Numbered from the stretch's first letter, positions 7,805-17,418 are shown. The stretch is 64,000 nt of DNA from Paenalcaligenes sp050487225 (GCF_050487225.1 NZ_JBKQGY010000004.1:233612-297611), one strand, 5' to 3'. Made by a program: numbers and translations. Notes: generated by a model not told the origin, from the letters alone.

Positions 7805-8656
7805 ATGATTAAAGGTTTAGCGATTACTCCCCCTGTACTTGGCCGTATCTCTATTGGCCGTGTTGTTGAACGTAACGGTAAACGACTACCTGAGAAAGAC
7901 GACCAATTCACCATCACCAGCCAGATTCATACGAAAGACGGCTGGCTTGTTCACCCCTTAGATGAAACACTACGCAAACAAAGCCCTAACGGTAAGTTGC
8001 GCTCTATTCCTATCACATTACTTTTTAATGATCCCGATTTGAACCTACGCGCAGAGTACTCACTGTTTGATCGCAGCTCAGGACGTCCGGTGTGTGTTGG
8101 TAATGGGGATACGTGCCGACGGCTTACCACTAGTGGCATACAAAACCTACCATGCCCTGGTAGCGATAGCTGTGAGTTAGCAAAAGGAGGTGCGTGTAAG
8201 CCTTATGGACGCTTAAACGTCAAACTCAGTGACGATGATGCGCTAGGGTCATTTATCTTTAGAACGACAGGCTACAACAGCATTCGCACTCTAGCCGCAA
8301 GGCTCCATTACTTCCAAGCCGAAGCCGTATCAGGTGATCTACTCGCTTGCTTGCCCTTAGATTTACGGCTACGAGGTAAGAGTACCGCCCAATCTCGCGG
8401 CACACCCATTTACTACGTGGACCTCACCATACGCGAAGGCATGACGCTAGAAGAAGTGTTGACCCAAGCACAACAAACACATGCACAGCGCAAGGCCATG
8501 GGATTTGATCAACAAGCACTAGACGCCATTGCACGTACTGGCTTTGCTAACGGAGCTTTTGAGGACAACGCAGATGAGGCTCCAGAGGTGATAGAGGAGT
8601 TTTACTCAGAAATGTCAGCTGTCATAGATCGTCTTTCTGCTCTTTCATACAGCTAG
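7805..8656 (+). CDS. Recombination-directionality-factor-like (Gp3-like) protein
   Basis: 283 residues from ATG 7805, TTGGAG upstream. Often labelled hydrolase or metal-binding protein in related elements. The centre has a Cys cluster (Cys97, 104, 117, 123, 131; CVGNGDTC..LPCPGSDSCELAKGGACK) likely to bind zinc. It is followed by YGRLNVKL and FRTTGYNSIRTL, which resemble the phiC31 Gp3-like recombination directionality factor family. In phage, such factors switch a serine integrase to excision; whether this one does so is unknown, and the only integrase seen here is of the tyrosine type. Family assignment is fairly sure, function is not. Confidence 0.7.
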   Translation: MIKGLAITPPVLGRISIGRVVERNGKRLPEKDDQFTITSQIHTKDGWLVHPLDETLRKQSPNGKLRSIPITLLFNDPDLNLRAEYSLFDRSSGRPVCVGNGDTCRRLTTSGIQNLPCPGSDSCELAKGGACKPYGRLNVKLSDDDALGSFIFRTTGYNSIRTLAARLHYFQAEAVSGDLLACLPLDLRLRGKSTAQSRGTPIYYVDLTIREGMTLEEVLTQAQQTHAQRKAMGFDQQALDAIARTGFANGAFEDNADEAPEVIEEFYSEMSAVIDRLSALSYS

Positions 8657-9343
8657 CTGCGTAGCGGAGCATTTCAAGATCAATATCACTTGGTCTGTGA
8701 GGAGTTCGGCCTTAGCCAAAGCGCTAACCATGTATCAGGCGAAATACACGAAAGAGAATGATACGATCGCCGATTTGTTATTACTCCTCAAGCCGAGGAA
8801 ATGCTTAGTGCGAGAACCTTTGGAACCCTGGGAAATGTTACCACTTGGCTGCAGCAGAAAGATAACTAAACAATGTAAGTGTATCCATAGAGGTTTTATT
8901 TTTTGGATTATGGATTTCATTGTTCACTAATATGAACAATGAATTAAGCTAGAGTGACTATACAAGCAAAGAATGCGTTCCTAAACTGCTCTTTAGGAAA
9001 GTTAAATCTTCCGATGAAAGAGCAAGCAATGAAGTAATACATCTCATCAATGGCTGTACGGGGAAAGACAACGGCACATAAGCTGTAGACGATCCAGCTA
9101 TCGGGAGGGATCACTTAGAAGCAACTGAAGACGTTGATACAACTGTAGCTGCTGCTCATGCTGACAGCAAAATGAGTTAGCACCGCTGTGCAACTCTTAT
9201 GATTAATAGTTCTTTTTACCTTTACGATAAAACTTAAGGAGAAGGCTGAGTAGTTTGTGGTCAGTTTGTTTCGGGATGTATCACGTTGTTTTGCATGGTG
9301 GTTTTTTACATGATTATTCAAAAATATAATAATGGAGACAAAC
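8657..9343. other. Gap with decayed coding remnants upstream of the TTT operon
   Basis: No convincing intact gene. A frame from 8765 to TAA at 8867-8869 reads FVITPQAEEMLSARTFG and GTLGNVTTWLQQKDN without a start codon and looks like the tail of a lost protein. A second stretch (about 9010-9180) also reads like degenerate coding sequence. No family could be named. The last part, AT-rich, must hold the promoter of the Bug-receptor gene. Confidence 0.4.
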
Positions 9344-10300
9344 ATGAAAATGAAGAAGCTATGTGGTTTATTCGTTGGCGCATTTATGACGTTTAATGCC
9401 GTCGCCAATGATGATTTTCCAAATGCACCCATTAATATCGTAGTGCCATACGCCGCAGGCGGTGTAACTGACGTCATGGCTCGTGGTTTTACCTCAAAGT
9501 TTGGTGAAAAACTAGGTACCACTGCCGTAATAACTAACCTTGGTGGAGGTGGAGGAAGTATCGCAGCCTCTAGGTTGCAAGGGGGGAGGCCTGACGGGTA
9601 CACCTTAGGTTGGCTTACCACCTCCATTACTACTGTACAGCCACAGATAAAAAACCTGCCATACAATGCAAACAGCTGGACACCGGTATGTAGGATCTCC
9701 GCTTACCCAATGGTGTTTTTTGTCAATGAGGATAGTCCATTTAACAGCATGGACGACGTCTATAAGGCGGTAGAAGAGAACCCAACTGACTATATATTCG
9801 GCTCTAGTGGTATGGCAACGGCGCCGCACTTTGCTCTCGTTGCTGCGTTCGTAGCCAAAGGCCTAGGCGATAACGTCAGGCATATCCCTTTTGAGGGTGG
9901 TGGGCCCGCGTTGCAAGCACTTATTTCTGGTCGTGTGCAGTTTTTAGCTGATAGTCCACAATATGTGAAACGTGGGAACTTTAAGCCTTTAATGGTATTT
10001 AGCGAAGAACGTTTGGAAGAGTACCCTAATGTTCCCACAGCAACCGAGTTGGGTATATCTCCACCCCTAAACATAATCAAGGTTTGGAATGCCTTATTTG
10101 CGCCTGCAGGCTTGCCAGAACGAACTCTTAATGCCCTCAATGAGGCGTGTGACTATAGTGCAAACTCCCAGGAGTATATAAAACTCTTGAGAGAGCAAGA
10201 CGTTTCACCATTTCACATGGGAGCGGAAGAATTCGAAGGCTACTTTCAATCACAGTACGAAGCGAGCAAAAAACTTATTGAAGCTGCCGGTTTAGAATAA
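9344..10300 (+). CDS. Bug-family TTT periplasmic solute receptor
   Basis: 318 residues from ATG 9344 (GGAGAC 6-10 bases upstream; an ATG 12 bases earlier lies within that site). Sec signal peptide MKMKKLCGLFVGAFMTFNAV cleaved near AVA-ND. The mature start FPNAPINIVVPYAAGGVTD is the hallmark of Bug/TctC receptors, which bind carboxylates or related small molecules in the periplasm and deliver them to TctAB. It heads a same-strand cluster ending in TctB and TctA. The substrate is unknown. Base composition is AT-richer than the right half of the window. Confidence 0.93.
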   Translation: MKMKKLCGLFVGAFMTFNAVANDDFPNAPINIVVPYAAGGVTDVMARGFTSKFGEKLGTTAVITNLGGGGGSIAASRLQGGRPDGYTLGWLTTSITTVQPQIKNLPYNANSWTPVCRISAYPMVFFVNEDSPFNSMDDVYKAVEENPTDYIFGSSGMATAPHFALVAAFVAKGLGDNVRHIPFEGGGPALQALISGRVQFLADSPQYVKRGNFKPLMVFSEERLEEYPNVPTATELGISPPLNIIKVWNALFAPAGLPERTLNALNEACDYSANSQEYIKLLREQDVSPFHMGAEEFEGYFQSQYEASKKLIEAAGLE

Positions 10301-10338
10301 TTCCGAAAATCATCACCCATCTGCTCATAACCATATAA

Positions 10339-11121
10339 ATGGATATATATATGCAACAACCATTAATTAAGTATCACTTAAAGGGCCGTTGCGCCTTAGT
10401 CACTGGTGGGGCTTCAGGAATAGGACTGTCCACAGTCGAGTTTTTAGCTAAGTCTGGTTGTAGTGTAGCTATTAATTACTTACCTAATGATGAAAAAGCA
10501 GTTGAGAAAATACAGCAGTTAACTCAAGAGGGGTATGACGTTACCGGCATTCCACATGCTATTGGTGATGGTAAGGAGTATGAGTTAATAGAAAGAACGA
10601 TAGAAAAATTAGGTCAGTTAGATTTGTTAGTTAACAATGCTGGTACACCGGCTACTAATGAATCACTTAATCCAAAAGACCTTGATGCCATTACTGATGC
10701 AATGTGGAGCGAGGTGCTTGATGTCAACTTGGTTGGGCTTTTTAGATTAACTAGAGCAGCAGCCTCTTTTTTGCGTAAGTCCTCAGGTGCTGTGGTTAAT
10801 TTAGCTTCCGTCTCAGCACTCTCTTCACGGGGGTCAAGCATGGCCTACGCTGCCAGTAAGGCTGGTGTTATAAGTTTAACTAGGCATATGGCAATTGCAT
10901 TGGCACCTGAGGTACGCGTAAATGGCGTAGCTCCAGGAGCTGTGGATAGTACTTGGCGTATTGAGTGGACAGACGAGCAGCGCCTCTCATCAATTGAGGC
11001 TACTCCATTAAAGCGACGCTGCACTACGGACGAAATTGCAGAGTCGATTGTGTATTTAGGCTTTTCCGCCCCCATGATAACGGGTCAGACCCTAGTCATT
11101 GACGGCGGCCTAATTTTATAA
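10339..11121 (+). CDS. SDR-family oxidoreductase
   Basis: 260 residues; ATG 10339 or 10351 possible, neither with a strong ribosome binding site. Classical short-chain dehydrogenase: TGGASGIG cofactor motif (about 20-27), NNAG (about 98-101), catalytic Ser (SVSALSS) and YAASK (Tyr-x-x-x-Lys), with GAVDS and an IDGG C-terminus. Acts as an NAD(P)-dependent alcohol/ketone oxidoreductase. Within the TTT operon it probably takes an early step on the imported compound. Confidence 0.85.
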   Translation: MDIYMQQPLIKYHLKGRCALVTGGASGIGLSTVEFLAKSGCSVAINYLPNDEKAVEKIQQLTQEGYDVTGIPHAIGDGKEYELIERTIEKLGQLDLLVNNAGTPATNESLNPKDLDAITDAMWSEVLDVNLVGLFRLTRAAASFLRKSSGAVVNLASVSALSSRGSSMAYAASKAGVISLTRHMAIALAPEVRVNGVAPGAVDSTWRIEWTDEQRLSSIEATPLKRRCTTDEIAESIVYLGFSAPMITGQTLVIDGGLIL

Positions 11122-11175
11122 AATTGCTCTCAATTTAACTATATAACTCCCATTAAGGTATAGGCAGAGGAACAT

Positions 11176-12873
11176 ATGAACAGCAAATCTTTGAATGGAG
11201 CGCAGTGGCTAGCTCGCGCACTTTCTGATAACAACATTACCCATGTGTTTTTTATTGATGCGGTACTCAGGAACACATTAGTGCAATTAGATCTACCGGA
11301 CCATAAAAAAGTAAAAAGAGTATTAGCTCACTCAGAAAAATCTGCTGCTTATATGGCAGATGGATATGCGCGAGCCTCGGGTCGCCCCGGTTTTTGTTTT
11401 GCGCAGTCAGTAGGAGCAGCAAACCTAGCTGCTGGATTGCAGGATGCTTGGCTTGGCCAAAGCCCAGTAATTGCGCTTACAGGTAGAAAACAATCTACTT
11501 TTCAGCACAGAAATGCGTACCAAGAGGTCATGCATAAACCCCTCTTTTCAGCAGTAACTAAGTTAACTGCTGCCGTTGAGCATGCGGAAGACTTACCCCG
11601 ATTATTTTTACAAGCTTGCCGAAAAGCCACAAATGGACGTCCCGGTCCGGTACATTTGGATCTCAATGGTATCTATGGCGATATCGTCGAGTTGGGAGAG
11701 GTAAATCAAGCTGTACCCTCCATAGAAGAGCTTAAAGAAAATCAGCCTATCCATCGCACTATATCTCAAAGAAGCAGATTAACTGAAGCAGCACAACAGC
11801 TCAAATCCCATAAAAAAGTTGTAATAATTGCGGGGCGTGGTGCAGCTATTTCACAAGCTGGTGCCGAGATAATAGCTCTAGCAGAAAGACTCCATGCTCC
11901 AATCGCAACGGAGTTGGGGGCGCTAGATATAATCCCGTATGCTCATCCAAACTTTATTGGTGTCGCTGGTAGATATGCAGCACCTCCTACAAATGAAATC
12001 ATTTATAGTGCTGATTTGGTCTTCTTCATTGGCAGTGATACTGGTGAACTGGTCACCGACTCATGGCAAGTACCTGCCTTGGAGAAAAAAGTTCTACAAA
12101 TCGATATTAACCCTATTGAATTTGGCAGATCCTATAGTGAAACCTATGGTTTAGCAGGTGATCCGAAGCTAACTGTATCTGAGTTGCTCAAACTTGTAGA
12201 TGAAAGTGTATCGGATTCAACCTACCTAAATTGGGCAAGAGAGATTACTCGAAAATGGCATGAGAAGCTTAGTCTCGATGAAAAGAGTCAAGCGAATCCC
12301 ATCCACGTTTCACGCCTATTAGATGCTATTAATGAAACTCTTCCTGAAAATGCTGTAGTAGTTGCCGATACGGGATTTTCTGCCATATGGACTGCAACGC
12401 ATTTAAAATTAAATGGCGTAAACCAAAAATTTTTTCATGCGGCTGGCTCATTAGGTTGGGCTTTTCCAGCAGCGATAGGGGCTAAATGCGCACTACCCGA
12501 GTCCCCTGTTATATGTTTCACAGGTGACGGCGGTTTTTATTATCACATGAGTGAGCTGGAAACAGCAAAACGCCTAGGGGTCCCGCTTGTGGTTGTCGTA
12601 AATAACAACTCAGGCTTTGGTCAAAGTTGGACAAATATTAGCCGTACACAGGGCTCATTCCCTGGAGATCCTTCTGAACTAGCTAAGTTTGGCCCAACCA
12701 ATTTCGCCAATATTGCCGAATCGTTTGCTATTCGATCACGAAGAGTAGAAAACCCAAGCGAGTTAGAAGATGCATTGAAAGAGGCGTTGAATTCAGATGA
12801 GCTTTTCCTATTGGATATAGTTACGGATTTTAATGCCCGTGCGCCGCAACCTTGGTTACCTTCAAGGAAATAA
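11176..12873 (+). CDS. Thiamine-diphosphate-dependent enzyme, acetolactate-synthase-like
   Basis: 565 residues from ATG 11176 with AGAGGAAC upstream. The three-domain ThDP fold is visible: N-terminal pyrimidine-binding domain with Glu54 in AHSEKSAAYMADGYARASG, middle Rossmann-like domain (about 205-340), and C-terminal PP-binding domain with GDGG (from 450) and NNN (476-478). The reaction could be carboligation, decarboxylation or C-C cleavage. The sequence does not discriminate among glyoxylate carboligase, sulfoacetaldehyde acetyltransferase, inositol-type diketone hydrolase and related enzymes. Its stop is two bases from the next start, so the genes are co-translated. Confidence 0.85.
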   Translation: MNSKSLNGAQWLARALSDNNITHVFFIDAVLRNTLVQLDLPDHKKVKRVLAHSEKSAAYMADGYARASGRPGFCFAQSVGAANLAAGLQDAWLGQSPVIALTGRKQSTFQHRNAYQEVMHKPLFSAVTKLTAAVEHAEDLPRLFLQACRKATNGRPGPVHLDLNGIYGDIVELGEVNQAVPSIEELKENQPIHRTISQRSRLTEAAQQLKSHKKVVIIAGRGAAISQAGAEIIALAERLHAPIATELGALDIIPYAHPNFIGVAGRYAAPPTNEIIYSADLVFFIGSDTGELVTDSWQVPALEKKVLQIDINPIEFGRSYSETYGLAGDPKLTVSELLKLVDESVSDSTYLNWAREITRKWHEKLSLDEKSQANPIHVSRLLDAINETLPENAVVVADTGFSAIWTATHLKLNGVNQKFFHAAGSLGWAFPAAIGAKCALPESPVICFTGDGGFYYHMSELETAKRLGVPLVVVVNNNSGFGQSWTNISRTQGSFPGDPSELAKFGPTNFANIAESFAIRSRRVENPSELEDALKEALNSDELFLLDIVTDFNARAPQPWLPSRK

Positions 12874-12875
12874 GA

Positions 12876-13808
12876 ATGGAACATATAGCTATTATCGGTG
12901 CAGGTACCATGGGGCATGCATTAGCTGCTGTGTTTTCAATGGGTGGCCATACTGTTTCACTATATGACACTGATGCCAAAACCTTAAATTCAGCTACTGA
13001 TCGTATACTCAACATATTTGACACTATTAATTTATCAAATGGCTATGAGCATAAATTAGAAAATGAAGATATAAATCGTATTACTCTATGCCATAACCTA
13101 CCTGAAGCAGTAATAAATGCAGATATCGTACTTGAGGCAATTATTGAAAGTCCGAAAGTAAAATCAGAGTTATATGAAAAGTTAATATCTCTTATGAGGA
13201 AAGAGGCAATATTAGCTAGTAACTCAAGTCATCTAGATATATTCAAGCTGATTCCAAAGGAGTTACAATCTAGGTCAATTATTACGCATTGGTATACTCC
13301 CCCCTATATTATTGATTTAGTTGATGTTGTTCCAGGCCCTGAAACTGAGCAACGTCATACTAAAAAGATAGTGAAAATCCTTGAAAATCTCAAAAAAGAG
13401 CCGTTGGTCTTTAAAGAGTTTCTACAGGGGTATATTGCTAATCGAGTCCAATCAGCCATTAATGCTGAGGTATGTGGTTTGCTCGATACAGGTCTAGTCA
13501 CTCCCAAGGATATTGATATCTCTATTCGTGAAGGACTCGCACTAAGAATGCTTGTCCTAGGTGTGCTGGCCAAAGCAGATTTTACAGATTTAAACCTGAT
13601 GGATAGTGGTCTACGAAATAAGAAAAACCCTATTGAAAGCAAGATAATAACCGAACTATTAAAGAAAGGGGATATAGGTATTAAGTCTGGTAAAGGTTTT
13701 TATGACTGGGGGAACGAAGATGTTGATGTGCTTTCAAAAGATCGGGACCTACGTTTATTAAAGATAAAAAGTACACTAGCTGATGTGAAAATGATGCTTG
13801 GTAAATAA
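12876..13808 (+). CDS. 3-hydroxyacyl-CoA dehydrogenase family protein
   Basis: 310 residues from ATG 12876 (AAGGAAAT overlaps the end of the ThDP gene). N-terminal NAD domain with GAGTMG (residues 8-13) and an acidic residue ending beta-2 (YDTD). Catalytic-region His in THWYTPPYIIDLVDVVPG; related enzymes usually read HWxNPPxxIxLVEVV, so the usual Asn is Thr here. The C-terminal helical domain begins about residue 190. Could act on a hydroxyacyl-CoA or on a free hydroxy acid such as L-gulonate or carnitine, as in the shorter members of this family. Confidence 0.82.
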   Translation: MEHIAIIGAGTMGHALAAVFSMGGHTVSLYDTDAKTLNSATDRILNIFDTINLSNGYEHKLENEDINRITLCHNLPEAVINADIVLEAIIESPKVKSELYEKLISLMRKEAILASNSSHLDIFKLIPKELQSRSIITHWYTPPYIIDLVDVVPGPETEQRHTKKIVKILENLKKEPLVFKEFLQGYIANRVQSAINAEVCGLLDTGLVTPKDIDISIREGLALRMLVLGVLAKADFTDLNLMDSGLRNKKNPIESKIITELLKKGDIGIKSGKGFYDWGNEDVDVLSKDRDLRLLKIKSTLADVKMMLGK

Positions 13809-13869
13809 AAGGAGCGAGGGATATATCTCAGAATATATTCCTTGGTATCCTCGTTCAGGAGTTATGTGT

Positions 13870-14352
13870 ATGGCTACATCAGTTGATAAATTATCAAAAA
13901 TAACATTTGTAGTGATACTGGCACTGTCAGTTATTTTGCTTATTTATACCTATACATTGACAGAAGTGAAATCGGCAGGCTATCTAAGTAGAATGTCACT
14001 GCCTAAAGTATTGCTTCTACTTATGGTCATATTAAGCGCTATCTTGACTTTCCAGGAATGGAGAGTGCCTCAAAGAAAACCAGATGAAGAGGATGTAGAA
14101 GTAAAAGATGAGTCTCTATGGCCAGCAGCTGTTGTTTTCGTTACTACCGCTATCTATGCGCTTTTCTTTGAGGACTTTGGCTTCATGGTTATGTCTATTT
14201 TTTGCTCTCTGATCACTCTGAGATGCTTTCAAATAAAATCATGGCTAGTGATTGTCTTATACGCTATTCTCGTTCCTCTAGTCATGCTTATTCTGTTCCA
14301 TAATCTTTTGGGTTTACCTATCCCTATGTCTCCTTTTTCCTATTACTTCTAG
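13870..14352 (+). CDS. tctB: TctB-family small TTT permease subunit
   Basis: 160 residues; ATG 13870 chosen because AGGAG (13857-13861) is 8 bases upstream, while the ATG at 13864 is too close. Four hydrophobic helices (about 12-32, 47-64, 84-103 and 121-150), the normal TctB layout. TctB pairs with TctA to form the membrane part of a tripartite tricarboxylate transporter. Here TctB and TctA follow the enzyme genes instead of directly following the receptor. Confidence 0.85.
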   Translation: MATSVDKLSKITFVVILALSVILLIYTYTLTEVKSAGYLSRMSLPKVLLLLMVILSAILTFQEWRVPQRKPDEEDVEVKDESLWPAAVVFVTTAIYALFFEDFGFMVMSIFCSLITLRCFQIKSWLVIVLYAILVPLVMLILFHNLLGLPIPMSPFSYYF

Positions 14353-14436
14353 ATAAAAATCGTCGGGGCAATTAAACACCCTGACTAAATCATAACACTG
14401 ATATTTTTGTTAAGGTGTCGACATTAGGAATTACAT

Positions 14437-15921
14437 ATGTTCGATTTTATATCCGTTGCCGCCGAGCTACTAACCTCTGCTGATAGCATTATAGTGCTAG
14501 TGGCAGGCTCTTTAGTCGGTATTGTTTTAGGTGCGCTTCCTGGTATTGGTTCAACAGTAGCAGTAGCGGTAGTGCTACCATTTACATTTGAGATGGGGCC
14601 AAATTTAGCTATTATCTTATTGGTAGGGGTATATGCTGGTTCCGTTTATGGAGGCTCAATCTCTGCAATCTTAATCAATACGCCAGGAACGGTACAATCT
14701 GCGGCAACTTGTTTAGATGGTTATCCAATGGTGAAGCGTGGTAAAGCAGGAGAAGCCTTAGGTTGGGCAACTGTTTCTAGTGTGATTGGTGGTTTTGTTT
14801 CCGCGGCTGCCTTAATTGTTATTGCCCCTCAATTGGCTTCGCTTGCCTTGTACTTTGGTCCGATAGAAACATTATCATTATTGTTTCTTGGTATGGTGTG
14901 CATCGTGGCTGTATCGGGGAAAAGCATTTGGCGCGGCTTACTCGCAGGTGTGCTTGGTATGTTTTTAGCTACCGTTGGCGGTGATCCCTACACGGGCGAA
15001 GCCAGACTTACCTTTGGCTTTTGGCAGCTTATGAGCGGCATTGACCTCATTGCAATGATTATTGGTTTATTTGCTCTATCGGAGGTTTTAATACAGGTCA
15101 CGGATCGTAGTTCTAGTGAAGGCAAAACCCTTAAGTACACAGGCATGGTGTTACCTAAGCTACGCGATTGGTCAGGTCGTAAATTGGGCCTCATAAAATC
15201 TACTTTTATAGGCCTGTTAATTGGTATATTACCCGGCACCGGCGCCGCCACAGCTGCTTTTGTGTCTTACGCAGAAGCAAGTCGTAGCTCACCACGAAAA
15301 GAAAACTTTGGAAAGGGTGAGCCTGATGGGATTATTGCTTCAGAAAGTGCCAACAATGCTGTCACGGGTGGCGCACTCATCCCAACCATGGCTCTTGGTA
15401 TCCCTGGTGACTCTGTCACAGCGGTTATGTTAGGAAGCTTTATTTTGCACGGTATCACACCAGGCATGAACTTAATGCGAGATCATGGTGACACAGTAAC
15501 ATCTATCTTTATCGGCTTTTTACTAATCAATCTATTATTACTACCTTTAGGTATGCTGGTTGCTCGTTTTTCTGCACCTCTATTTAGGCTAAATAAAGCT
15601 TATATCATGTCAGGTGTTATTATTTTATGTATGCTTGGCACATACTTGGTTCGTGGCAACGTATTTGATCTGATGGTAATGACTATTGCAGGTGGGTTAG
15701 GATATGTTCTTAGAAAGCAAGATATTCCTATGGCACCCATAGTAATTGGTATGGTTCTTGGGCCAAATATTGAAATGTCTTTACGGCAAGGGCTAATTAT
15801 AACAAACGGTAATGTTTATAAACTATTATTCGATTATCCAATTGCGTTAACTCTAAATATTATTGTTGTTTTTGCTCTAATTATTCCTATTTTCCGTCGA
15901 TGGAAGCTATCTAGAATATAA
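14437..15921 (+). CDS. tctA: TctA-family large TTT permease subunit
   Basis: 494 residues, about 12 membrane helices. Carries the TctA signatures: GALPGIGSTVAVAVVLPFTF near residue 35, YAGSVYGGSISAILINTPG near 68, and ALGIPGDSVTAVMLGSF near 320. Full length for the family. Drives uptake by an ion gradient, using the Bug receptor encoded at the head of the operon. Last gene of the cluster; no clear hairpin terminator follows. Confidence 0.95.
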   Translation: MFDFISVAAELLTSADSIIVLVAGSLVGIVLGALPGIGSTVAVAVVLPFTFEMGPNLAIILLVGVYAGSVYGGSISAILINTPGTVQSAATCLDGYPMVKRGKAGEALGWATVSSVIGGFVSAAALIVIAPQLASLALYFGPIETLSLLFLGMVCIVAVSGKSIWRGLLAGVLGMFLATVGGDPYTGEARLTFGFWQLMSGIDLIAMIIGLFALSEVLIQVTDRSSSEGKTLKYTGMVLPKLRDWSGRKLGLIKSTFIGLLIGILPGTGAATAAFVSYAEASRSSPRKENFGKGEPDGIIASESANNAVTGGALIPTMALGIPGDSVTAVMLGSFILHGITPGMNLMRDHGDTVTSIFIGFLLINLLLLPLGMLVARFSAPLFRLNKAYIMSGVIILCMLGTYLVRGNVFDLMVMTIAGGLGYVLRKQDIPMAPIVIGMVLGPNIEMSLRQGLIITNGNVYKLLFDYPIALTLNIIVVFALIIPIFRRWKLSRI

Positions 15922-16791
15922 TGTTTTTCTTAATAAGTAATTAAGTCGGTCACTATTTGGAAAAATTTTAATTTTACTAGGTAGTGATCTTTTACTTGGT
16001 TTCGTAATCAAATGGTCTGATACAGTGTAATGTTCTGGTGAACACACGTTGAATCAGGCAGGTTAAATACGAGTTTCTGCTGTCGTTTGAGGTGGTTCAC
16101 TGAGTGAGTCTCAATGTTTTGCACAGTTGGGTAATGGGTACGAATGCTACAGCAAGCTTGGCTTGTCGGATAGTAGTGTCAACGAACTGCTGTTTGTTAA
16201 CACGCGGCAAATTTCACTGCTGGAACTGGGCCACGTAGATGTTTACGATTGGCCTGCGTCTTGCTGTGTTTAATCTTGTCGAATATCGGATACAAACAGG
16301 TAAGCGTAGTTCTCTGGCTTACTGTAATACTCGGAGCGACGGTCAGTCAGTATGCATGGTAGCTCAGATATTTTGTTCTGCGAAGAAGAGTAGCACACGA
16401 TTATTGAGCTGGTCTGCTTACCCGCAGGCGGCGTCTTAGTCGAATAGAACTTGGCTGTGGTTCATTTCGAATTCGTGTTAAGAACGCTCTTCGGATATAT
16501 TCGTCTAAAATCTTTTGGTTCTTATATAGAGCGTATCCCCACCTCCTAGAGCGACTCAATATGACGTTGGATGGCATCACCCAGAGACAGAAGTTTATCC
16601 GTCACACTTTGCTGATGCTACTGTTGCTTACTGCTAAAAATGGGGCTATTAGCCTTCCTAGAATTTTTTCTAAGCAGGGCTAACTACTATCGCATCTGGA
16701 GTGGCCTCTTATGTGTGCTTACATTAACACTTCCACTCCACCTTTCAGCGAGCATGAACTACGCCCAAACTTAACCGAGGATAGAACCCCT
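15922..16791. other. 870-base gap holding a decayed insertion sequence
   Basis: No intact gene. The middle and right hold a minus-strand IS481-like transposase relic (separate entry). The part at 15950-16230 and the part at 16500-16790 show only short broken frames; nothing further recognised. Confidence 0.5.
16240..16490 (-). pseudogene. IS481-family transposase remnant
   Basis: On the minus strand, frames broken by at least two shifts give, in order, AKFYSTKTPPAG, ADQLNNRVLLFFAEQNI, then SELPCILTDRRSEYYSKPEN and YAYL (16350-16297), then HSKTQANR. This follows the catalytic core of IS481-type transposases (LYTTKT..AADLLNDRVLPFF..ILTDRGTEYCG..ENHxY..HTKTKA), including the second Asp of the DDE triad (LTDR). 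Both termini are missing and no terminal repeats were found, so it is an old relic. Confidence 0.7.
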
Positions 16792-17418
16792 TTATCTGTG
16801 GAGGTTATATCCCCTTGGTCTACCTAAGTTAGTAGCTCTAGGCTTATAGTGCCCTTGTCTATAAGAGCGGTAGGCTTTGTTTGCTGCATCACGCATCCTA
16901 AGCCTGCCCTTGTCTTCTTTGACCAAGTAGTTTGCAATAGCTTTTAGGTTCTGTATCTTTAAGCTGTCTTGGTAGTGAAGCATACCTACCGCTACTGTTT
17001 GGTATTTACTGGTGTTCATGTTGGCACTGTAGTAGTCACCGATGTTACGGGTGATAGTGTGAGTCCAGTATTCGCCTATGCCTTTGGCAAGTAAGTAATC
17101 ATTTCTTACGTGTTGCCCATCAAAGAAAAATAGCACATGGTAGTGCCATTTTCTGTCTTCTCCGTACTCAAGCTTTGCCGCGTAGGTGATGTGGTGTTCG
17201 AATAGACTATTGAATCGCAAGTTATTTCTCAAGTGCGTAAATGCGTGATTCATGTATTCATAGGTGTTGATATCTTCGTAGTTACTTTGTAAATAGAAAT
17301 CCATACGGACCACTAGTAGTTTTGAATAGTCAGTAAACAATTTATCGATGAGGTTATGCAGTCTGCTTTGATTAGAAGAGTTAACTGGTACTTGAAGATT
17401 GATGGTAGGTGTATGCAT
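16792..17418 (-). CDS. Inovirus Gp2 / YfjJ-like protein
   Basis: 208 residues. The central motif EDRKWHYHVLFFFDGQHVRN (about 88-107), the spacing to IGEYWTH and the later NLKAIANYLVKEDK match the Inovirus Gp2 / YagK-YfjJ C-terminal family, encoded by filamentous phages and by P4-like satellites such as CP4-57. The His-x-His pair with hydrophobic strand resembles HUH replication proteins, but a catalytic Tyr was not assigned. It sits downstream of the DUF3987 gene on the same strand, as yfjJ follows yfjI in CP4-57, and probably takes part in element replication. Confidence 0.75.
   Translation of the reverse strand: MHTPTINLQVPVNSSNQSRLHNLIDKLFTDYSKLLVVRMDFYLQSNYEDINTYEYMNHAFTHLRNNLRFNSLFEHHITYAAKLEYGEDRKWHYHVLFFFDGQHVRNDYLLAKGIGEYWTHTITRNIGDYYSANMNTSKYQTVAVGMLHYQDSLKIQNLKAIANYLVKEDKGRLRMRDAANKAYRSYRQGHYKPRATNLGRPRGYNLHR

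Noticed and set aside
8697..8930. Open frame of 77 codons after the RDF-like gene
   Set aside because: No ribosome binding site, odd composition, and another frame over the same bases looks more protein-like, so it is treated as relic sequence.
16239..16439. Plus-strand frame of 66 codons
   Set aside because: It lies opposite the transposase relic and has no coding character of its own.
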